Assembly (NCBI GenBank): GCA_036924085.1
Contig: JAVGWX010000013.1
Coordinates: 46,557,175-46,621,174, forward strand
Length of the DNA stretch: 64,000 nt
Source: Ariolimax columbianus
Lineage: Eukaryota > Mollusca > Gastropoda > Stylommatophora > Arionidae
Direction of reading: 5' to 3'
Positions 57,301 to 64,000 of the stretch are shown here, in pieces. A program made the translations under genes and the position numbers. The notes under the pieces are model-generated. The model was not told where the DNA came from. It searched no databases and worked only from the letters and a program-made list of their open reading frames with translations. Every line of letters starts with the position of its first letter. Position 1 is the stretch's first letter.

Positions 57301-57465
57301 ACCCCGGGGAAGCAAACCCTTAGAAAATGCAGGAGGAAGCAGACCCTTACATAAAATGCATGTTGAAGTCGGTAGCACTGGGCCGACAGGCACAAAATAA
57401 AAACCACAGTGCAACGCACACCCGCCTTGGGGAATAGAGAAATAAGGCAAACGCAACAACAACAA
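57301..57465 (+). mobile_element. SINE family B, headless copy
   Basis: Matches 38655-38830: ccccggggaagcaaaccctt, agaaaatgcag, gaagcagaccctta, tgaagtcgg, cagtgcaacgcacac and an aacaacaacaa tail. The A/B-box head is missing. Confidence 0.8.
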
Positions 57466-57489
57466 CAAAATACAGAAGAATGAAGTTTA

Positions 57490-57885
57490 GTATGGAGACA
57501 GTTGTTTGAGACAGAGGAGAGTGTATGAATGGGCAGAAAGATTTCAAAATGGAAGACAAAACACTATTGATGAACCGCAGAATGGAAGACCAGGAAGCAT
57601 AGAAAATGACACAGTGAAACAAAAAATCGACCAGTTAGTCGTGGGAACAGGTGAGTCATTGACGAAATAGCCGTAAATTTCAACATGAGTCACAGCACTG
57701 CATAAAAAATTGTCTATGATGACCTCAGTTATAGGAAAGTGTGTAGCAGAGCAGATGAGTCCCAAGACTGGTTGAAGGTCCCACTTAGAAACATTTTTTC
57801 TATAGGCATCTACAAGCTAGTGGACAGGTGAACCAAGTGTGTTGCCAGGCAGGGGGACTATGCCGAAAAATAACACACAACAAAT
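57490..57885 (+). pseudogene. Mariner-like transposase relic with the catalytic core deleted
   Basis: The left part encodes a mariner HTH region (RVYEWAERFQNGRQ, DEPQNGRPGS, then a segment ending IVYDDLSYRKV). At about 57790 it jumps to the mariner C terminus (GIYKLVDR, a stop in place of the expected Trp, then CVARQGDY). The DD(34)D catalytic centre between them is absent. Stops also occur upstream. This is a typical internally deleted relic. Terminal inverted repeats were not identified. Confidence 0.75.
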
Positions 57886-57889
57886 TTTT

Positions 57890-58510
57890 GGTTCATACTC
57901 TTGTAAAAAAAAAGGTTATTCATAAAATTCCTGTCACTTAATGACTGTCTCTTGTATTATAATTATCAAACTTAAACCCCTCTACTACATGGCTTGACAA
58001 CACCTATCAAACTATCACTGACACATTTGGAGTTGGTAATCAAGTTTGTTGAACATGGAGTCAGTTACCCATTCCTATAGAAACTATCAATAACAAGAAA
58101 AAGAAGATAAGACCCTCTACACCTCATGATAGAAGAATATCCACTAAATCAGGGCACACCAAATCCTGAGAACTGGGTCACCATGACACCTAGAAATACT
58201 GCTTTCAGGACCAGCGTTGTATTTATTGACACAATTTCCGACATCGTGCACATTCCCCATAGTAAATTTTTTGCCGGTCTCGTCGGCATGACTCTGTGGC
58301 GTGTTGAAAGTTTAGGGATTTCAGTGTATAGCCTATTCAGTGCCACCTTCTTCCCAAGATTTCCTGCTCCACTTCTCTTTGACCTGTTCTCTCACATAAG
58401 CTATTGTTTATAACCTTGTCAAACCATTGCAGGCCCAGTATCTTTTGATGATAAAGATCTTGAATCTCTTAATCTTGAGTTTGGTCATCCACCATATTTA
58501 CATTCCCTAT
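57890..58510. other. ARID4 intron, unassigned
   Basis: No element or gene recognised. Confidence 0.4.
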
Positions 58511-58514
58511 TAAA

Positions 58515-58815
58515 GCTGACTGCTAGCGTCAGGGATAGAGAACCAGAGCTGCCTAGACCCTTCTACACCTCCACGCGGTGATAACAGGCTGCAACAGGGC
58601 AGACTGGCTAAGGAGAAGGGATCAGAGGGAAAGTTAACCCAGTACCCAAAAGTATCATGCTGAAGTCGGATGTGTCGAACCGAAAGGTGCAAATATTGTG
58701 GTAAAGCTGTAACCTAAGAAACAGCGTATTCTGTTCTCTGGACAACATTCTGCTACTTGTAAGCCCTTCTCGGGGCTTGGAAACAGGAATTTGAGAACGA
58801 ATGACGACGAAGAAG
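58515..58815 (+). mobile_element. SINE family A
   Basis: About 300 bp, + strand. Blocks: gaaccagagctgcc, ccttctacacctccacg, aacaggctgcaacagg, actggctaaggag, then gctgaagtcggatgtg and tcgaaccgaaaggtgc, ending in ttgagaacga and a gacgacgaagaag tail. Other copies are at 60400-60770 (-), 63170-63420 (+), 63870-64000 (+) and 36625-36812 (+, 3' part). Confidence 0.8.
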
Positions 58816-58839
58816 TTGGTTTAATGCTCAAAATTTATT

Positions 58840-59330
58840 GCTGTAATGCTCAACTTCTTTTTCTTCTTGCGCCCATTGAGATATCCTACATTATAGCGAG
58901 GTCTTTCACCTTGAGCTGTTCTATTTGTTCATAGCTTAAGCTTAACTTTGGCCATCACTAGATTGTGGTCTGAAGTTTCATCCGCTCCTCTGCAGAGATC
59001 ATCTAAATTTATCATTTATGCAGATGTGGTCAATCCGGTTTTGCATTACATGATGTGGGTATGTCCATTTTGCCTTATGAATTTTCTTGTGTGGAAGCGA
59101 GCTTTTTTCAATGGTCAGTTGGTTTCATGCGCAAAAATCTCATCACTTTCATTCAGATAACTCTTGCCCGTAATCTCTTCGTTGTCCTCTCCTGTTTTGT
59201 TATTAAAGTCTACCATCACTCTTGTTATATCTCTTTATTTTGTCTTATCCAGTACATTTTGCAATTTGTTGTAGAAAATATATGCATCATAAACTCCGTT
59301 AAAGGGCCTTACTCTTTCAAGGTCAGCTTC
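58840..59330 (-). pseudogene. RTE-like LINE endonuclease fragment
   Basis: The minus strand contains, between stops, IFYNKLQNVLDK, ITRVMVDFNNKTG (the GDFNAK box degraded), a HTRKF...NGHTHIM segment, GLTTSA/IDHICI-like codons and RGADETSDHNLVMAKVKL (catalytic SDH). This is the C-terminal two thirds of an RTE-type APE endonuclease. It lies downstream of ARID4 exon 59547-59612 in the intron. Confidence 0.75.
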
Positions 59331-59546
59331 TTATATATTTAACTGATGTTTCTGTATCAAGATGGTTTTTATGAGGTGGGTAACTAACCCCACGCACAAC
59401 CCTCCTTTCTCAACTTGGCGGCGAGATAATAAAAAATCCATGATTTCTAATTTCTTTCAATCCAATTGCTTGAAAAATTTCCACCAAGAATGCAAAAGAG
59501 TAACAGATGTAACAACTTATATAATTTCTAGCAAAAAAGTCTCTAC

Positions 59547-59612
59547 CTTAACTGGTCCTTTAATTTCTTCATCTGTGACAAAGACACTTGTCTGGCAATC
59601 TTTCAACACCAC
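59547..59612 (-). CDS. ARID4: ARID4 exon (partial gene)
   Basis: A 66-nt exon, phase 0 at both ends. The acceptor is gtattttaatag (AG at 59614-59613) and the donor is GTAGAG starting at 59546. It encodes VVLKDCQTSVFVTDEEIKGPVK. From memory, ARID4A has [22 protein letters not shown] at the same place, directly before the Tudor-like exon. The N-terminal ~30 residues expected upstream were not found between 59613 and the window end, so they lie outside or are too diverged. Confidence 0.85.
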
Positions 59613-60120
59613 CTATTAAAATACAATAAAAATGTTTTGATCTTTAATCACCACAGATTCAGGTCTTCTCTTTTCTCCTGCTTAGTCATTACAAAGCAAA
59701 GGGCCACCACAGCATGTTCTTTCCCTGAGAGGAAACCAGTACCACAGCCTTGACATTCTCTTCCATGGTGGTTTCTGTAGCCATTTGAATTATATGATGA
59801 GGCTGTTAGCCTCATTCAAAACCTCTTCAGTAACCTTTTGAAAAATAAAAAGTAAGCAGCATGTTCTTTGCAGAATGTCGCTTCTAACAAATGCCAACCT
59901 ATTTGGCTGTTACAAGTTTCTTAGCTGGTATGCATTACGGTAGGTTGCCATTACTTTATGTACGCGGAGGAGCGAGAACACAGAGAAAAAACGATCCTGT
60001 GTCTGCCAGACTGGAGTCAAGAAAAGTGCATTGGGATTGTGAAATGGATGTTTCACCACTAGGTCACTCTGTCTCCTTTTACTATACAGAAAAAGATCAG
60101 AATACCATTAATATAGTCAA
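59613..60120. other. Intron upstream of the ARID4 exon, unassigned
   Basis: Probably LINE-derived: a minus-strand stretch 59690-59850 has coding-like character with stops. No clear motif. Confidence 0.3.
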
Positions 60121-60355
60121 CTCTGGAATTGGGTCGGCCATGTTCTAAGAAGTGAACATAATACGATCCTCAGAACTGTCTTGTTGTGGACCTCCAGAGG
60201 GAAGATAAAAGAGAGGGTGACCTAAGATAACTTGGCAAAGAAGCATAGAAGTCCAAATGGTAATCGTGAACCAGAGCTGCGGCGCCATGCAAATGATGCC
60301 CACATAATGGAAGAAGAGGGAATCTGTTGCTGCCTTTAAAGACACCATCTGATGT
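60120..60355 (+). pseudogene. LINE C-terminal tail fragment
   Basis: Reads NWVGHVLRSEHNTILRT, LLWTSRGKIKERV and later a VAAFKD-like end, the standard GHVLRM...RGRP tail of many non-LTR RTs. Several stops. Confidence 0.6.
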
Positions 60356-60399
60356 GATGGTGACTGATCACTTTGTCAGTCCCTTCTTATTCTTCGGTG

Positions 60400-60770
60400 T
60401 TTATCCTGAAAAGGTCGCTGCGTTGCAGTTTACATGAGGCTGAGATATCTGCATCTTTCAGCCCAACATATCCTGTTTCGGCTGGCGTTTTTTGGTATTT
60501 GGTTTGCCTTTCCACTGTGATCCCTATTCTCTTAGCTAGACCACTTTAGTGCAGCCTGTTTCCAGGGCCGCCGCTTGAAGGCGGAATAGGGTCACCTTTG
60601 GTTCGTCGACTCTGATGAAAGCAACTAGCTATGAGTCGCTGATTGCTGTCAGCTCATTCACTGTGGGGGGTTACAGTGCTACTCATTGCTGCCAATGTCC
60701 CTCACACAACAGAACCCTGTGGAGCTCAGTTCTGTAACTAGATCTTTCTCAAGCCATTCTGGCATGGGTT
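60400..60770 (-). mobile_element. SINE family A, diverged minus-strand copy
   Basis: Reverse complement matches the 63170-63420 copy: cgacgaacca.ag, ggccctggaaacaggctgcact, ctaagagaatagggat.., gccgaaacaggatatg. It is more diverged than the 58515 copy. Its 5' part (60640-60760) matches the sequence before the gaaccagag block in the other copies, so it may include the head. Confidence 0.65.
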
Positions 60771-61554
60771 CAGCTACAACTCTTGCTAATCTTTGAAACT
60801 TCTACAATGTTTCTGACCGCATTCAAAATTAACACAGAGATGATAAAATAAATTATGGCTAATAAAACAGAGAAATTCATAGTCCTTAAACAATGCCAAA
60901 ACATAAAATTAAAACAAATATTTCAAAAGCAGTTAAAGTATTTTAAACAAGAAAGTGTGACAGGTTCATTAATGTCAACATCTCAATGATTGAAGAAAGG
61001 TGCAAATAAAATGCTTTTAACAATTTTAGAAAGAATACAATAAGACAGTTAGCATATCTAAAACATGTGCGGAAACAAACTAGAAGTCCAAACCCACTCA
61101 ACACTGATGACAATAATATCTGCACAATTAAGCCATTAATACTTTGAAAGCATGTTCAGAGATAAAAGTCAATACAGGAAACAGAAGCAGAACATCAAAA
61201 AAAGCTTACACAGTGAGTGGCTTACCAATTTACACCACTGTTGATGTGTCCACAAATCTCTATAGAAACAAATTGACAGCTGATAAATAGCACATTAATA
61301 ACAATGCTGTGCTATTGATGTCAAACATGTTCAATTAATACACAAGAAAGAAAGGTGGGTTAGAATATATGAAAGTCATCCTGTGGATGCCAAGGAGTAA
61401 AGAGTATTACCATAAAACCTTCCAATCATGTTGAAAAATTGCACCTAAAGAGGATTGTTAATGGTGCTAGCAAATTTTATTAGTAAAGTGCATTGCCACG
61501 GACATCATTGCAAGAACGCAATATGAAACACATTAATTATCTTAGTAGCAATAC
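60771..61554. other. AT-rich, unassigned
   Basis: No recognised gene or element. A weak exon-like segment with splice-like borders (about 61227-61264 on the minus strand) does not match ARID4. Confidence 0.4.
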
Positions 61555-61910
61555 AGACAAAGCAAGAGGTACAGATAAAGATATAGAAATATGAATACAA
61601 AAAAAGGCAAGAGGAGCTTTCATTGCAGTGGGGAACTTATGGAAAAGAAAAAACAATTAAGAGCAACACAAAAATTAAAATGTCAACTCCGAGGTAAAGT
61701 CTGTTAAATTGTATGGCTCTGAAACATTGAGAACAACCAAAAAAAGTGCAGATTTTCATAAATGGGTGCCTCAGCTGACTCAGAAAAGAAATATTGAAAT
61801 GGTATGATAAAATCACAATGTGTAGCTGTTGGAAAGAACGAAAACAGATATCAGTGGAACATGACATAAGGAGACTGTGCAATTCAATTATCAACCATCG
61901 CATGTCATCA
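61555..61910 (+). pseudogene. RTE-like LINE relic
   Basis: Pieces of the RT C terminus: a KARGAFIAVGNLW helix, KSVKLYGSETLRTTKKSADFHKW and a degraded RRNIEM..W segment, with stops and a frameshift. Same general part of the protein as 42097-42776, but more decayed. Confidence 0.6.
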
Positions 61911-62136
61911 AACGCAGATGTCCAAGTTTGACAGCAGGAGAATGCCTAAAAAGCTCACGAAAAAGTTGTAGGTACATTTCTCTCGAAAAGGTGTATCCCT
62001 AGGTGTTTAAACGCATGAGAATAAATATCAAACTACTTTAAACAGTCAAGATATGTTACAGTCAAGATATGTTGCGCTACCCAAAAGCAATACTACAGCA
62101 CAATACACAATCTTCTTGATCTTAATGACCGGTTCA

Positions 62137-62870
62137 TCAGCGTAGCTGTGGGTCCCAAATTTGTTTCCAGCGGACCCTGTCTTGCGTCACAGAAGTCCAG
62201 TGGATGGTAAGCCCTTCTCCAGAGGTGTCTCGGATGTTGTTGCGGACAGCAAGGAAGCCTGACCAACTCATTGGAGGTCTTACTGTAGTCTTTTTTTGCC
62301 TTAGGGGCACCAGATTGCTGTCGCCATGCTCCATCACAACATATGACCTGCCCATCTAAGTTTTACCTTGTCTGCATAGATTACTGCATCATTCACCAAA
62401 GACAATGGTTGTATGTCAGAATTATGGAGATTATGTATACGTTGGTTGTGGAGAATGATTCTGATCAGACGTCTCTCAAGAGAGGCCTAGGTCACTCTCA
62501 ATTTTTTTCTCCAGTGATTTTGTGAGCATCCATGTCTCAGCGCCATAGTACATCACAGGGAGCACAGTAGAATTGAAGAAAGAGGTGCATAGGTTCTGGT
62601 CTTGGCAACCGTCCAGGATCGTGTTAATGGATGAGAATACTGCCCAGCCCATGCGGCAACGTCTTGTTAGTACAGGTTCTAGATTTTTCTGCACATTCAG
62701 GTGGAACCCAAGGTAGATGTACTTGTCAACATCCTCTAATCTCACCCTGTCAAGGAAGACTGGAACACAATTAGCAAAATGATTGTAACTATCATTACAG
62801 CATTTATCCCATGGCTGATGTCCACCGGATTTACAGGGTTGAGGAATAAAGGCTGCTTGCTCCTGCAATC
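62137..62870 (-). pseudogene. LINE RT C-terminal fragment (relative of 45600-46454)
   Basis: 62868-62476 encodes RLEDVDKYIYLGFHLN, GWAVFSSINTILDG, LCTSFFNSTVLPVMYYGAETW and SLEKKIESDLGLS. After a frameshift it continues with a single LHNSDIQPLSLVNDAVIYADK segment and, at 62355-62137, MEHGDSNLVPLRQKK, RPPMSWSGFL and VRWKQIWDPQ. It gives the unamplified ancestor-like arrangement for the 42-bp repeat in the other copy. Confidence 0.75.
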
Positions 62871-63169
62871 ATAATCTGCTGTACAGGTTAGGCATTATTT
62901 ACCACCACCAAAAATAAGCCTATGTCTTACATAGATTTCCAATGTATGTCCTTGAGGTCAGAAGTGTAACATCCGAACCATCCGGACAGCTGCTCTGACT
63001 ACTCGCAAATAATTAACAACTTACATAAAGTTCAATTAATTGTCTACAAAAATAGGAGATGATGTAAAAATTGTAATGTCACCAAAAGTCAGAAACATAA
63101 CTAAAAAGCCAGAGACATAACAAAAGATCAAAGGTCACCAAAAGTCAGGGGAAGAAGATGCAACACCGT
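62871..63169. other. Unassigned, shares blocks with 56011-56160
   Basis: The gtatgtccttgaggtca and ggctgcttgctcc blocks recall sequence near 56020-56150. Probably an unnamed dispersed repeat. Confidence 0.35.
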
Positions 63170-63420
63170 GAATGAACTGACTGCAGCCAGCGACACATTG
63201 GCTGTTTGCATCAGGGTCAACGAACCAGAGCTGACCAAGACCCTTTTCCACCTCCAAGCTGCAGTCCTGGAAACAGGCTACACTAGTGTAGTCTGGCTAA
63301 GAGAATAGGGATCTTAGTGGGAAGCCAAACCTAAAACCCAAGAAGCCAACTGAAACTAGGTGTATCTGGCCAGATATGTAACCAAAAGCAGCAGATAAAA
63401 CATAAAAAAGCAAGAGATAA
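63170..63420 (+). mobile_element. SINE family A
   Basis: Blocks gaaccagagctgacc, ccttttccacctccaag, cctggaaacaggct, gtctggctaagagaat, then a diverged core (actgaaactaggtgtatctgg). It includes about 45 bp upstream of the gaaccagag block, shared with the copies at 60400 and 63870. Confidence 0.75.
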
Positions 63421-63600
63421 AACATAAAAGTTCAAATATCACCAAAAGCCAGAGACATAACAAAGTTAAAATACCACCAAAACCCAGAGACAAAACATAC
63501 AGATCATTATTTAGTATAACATCAGCCAATACAGAAAAGGATTAAAATCACAAAAAGTTTTGTCCAGATGTAAACTTTGTAGACCACAATAAACAGGAAG
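63421..63600. other. Imperfect repeats of an 'agagataaaacata...' motif
   Basis: 63070-63520 contains several loosely spaced copies of 'agagacataac / agataaaacataa' next to 'caccaaaagtca'. This suggests a degenerate minisatellite that flanks the SINE. Non-coding. Confidence 0.4.
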
Positions 63601-63863
63601 ATCACTTCTTCTTCTTCTTCATCGTACGCTGTCAGACGTCAACCTGTATTTTTTTTAAGAAAGCAGCGGTCATCCTGAGGCTGTGACACTGCTATAGAGC
63701 TTGTCTAGTGTTGCCACTGGTGATGGCTACATGTGCTTTCTCTGGTCCTCGTATATCGGGCAGTTTTGCAGCAGATGTTCAACGGTCATTTTCCCTGTAC
63801 CACAAGTGCATTCGTCAGTGCCACCTATCTTCAGTTTATTGAATAGGTGGTACGGGATCAATA
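63601..63863 (-). mobile_element. I-group LINE, 5'-truncated 3' end
   Basis: Closely matches 50105-50345: the HLFNKLKIGGTDECTCGTGKMTVEHLLQNCP tail region (63730-63850, shown here only by name: the Cys/His tail), the 3' UTR and the ttcttcttcttc (GAA tail) at 63603-63620. Truncation is at about 63863. Confidence 0.85.
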
Positions 63864-63869
63864 TGCTGA

Positions 63870-64000
63870 GCACCGCATGAGCTGCAGTGGTCAGCGACCC
63901 ATAGCTGACTGCTAGCATCAGGGCCAGCGAACAAGAGCTGCCAAGACCCTTCTACACATCCACGTGGTGATCCTGGATAACAGGCTGCAGCATGGCAGAC
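63870..64000 (+). mobile_element. SINE family A, cut by window end
   Basis: Starts with the head-like cagcgacccatagctgactg, then gaacaagagctgcc, ccttctacacatccacg, gataacaggctgcag. It continues past 64000. Confidence 0.75.

Noticed and set aside
61227..61264. Possible small minus-strand exon with acceptor- and donor-like borders
   Set aside because: The ~38-nt product does not match ARID4 or anything I know, and such borders occur by chance.

Overview
This window is animal nuclear DNA. It has small exons with GT..AG introns, non-LTR retrotransposons of several clades, a piggyBac element with TTAA target sites, a mariner relic, tRNA-derived SINEs and a large tandem array. There is nothing bacterial in it. 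The mix of LINEs and SINEs suggests an invertebrate, possibly a mollusc, but I cannot prove the taxon from the sequence alone.

Host gene. I recognise one real protein-coding gene. Five small minus-strand exons (59547-59612, 56244-56337, 48909-48988, 44795-44877, 39277-39504) join in compatible splice phases. Together they encode the N-terminal Tudor-like and RBB1NT region of an ARID4A/ARID4B (RBP1 family) chromatin protein. The first exons and everything downstream, including the ARID domain, are not recognisable here. The next 3' exon therefore probably lies beyond position 1. If so, all of 1-39276 is one giant intron.

Layout. 1-3700: LINE fragments, a 33-bp minisatellite (about 828-1953), and two ~400-bp direct repeats flanking a retroelement ORF1 relic with a CCHC knuckle. 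3720-34325: a tandem array of about 84 units of ~364 bp, with nested higher-order duplications. Nearly every unit carries a strong splice acceptor and a strong splice donor on the + strand, antisense to ARID4. 34330-39276: LINE remnants, two TTAA-flanked piggyBac-type MITEs of one family, a 26-bp minisatellite, and a tRNA-type SINE split by a LINE with a perfect 12-bp target duplication. 39277-48988: three ARID4 exons with introns full of LINE pieces, and a piggyBac element (46604-48839) disabled by only four in-frame stops. 49000-56337: a near-complete I-group LINE (endonuclease, RT, RNase H, CCHC tail), a rearranged 18S/28S rRNA pseudogene, and another ARID4 exon. 56338-64000: the fifth exon, a mariner relic, SINEs and LINE fragments.

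Apart from ARID4, almost everything is mobile-element debris or tandem repeat. The most unusual structure is the array of exon/intron-like satellite units that probably sits inside an ARID4 intron in antisense orientation.
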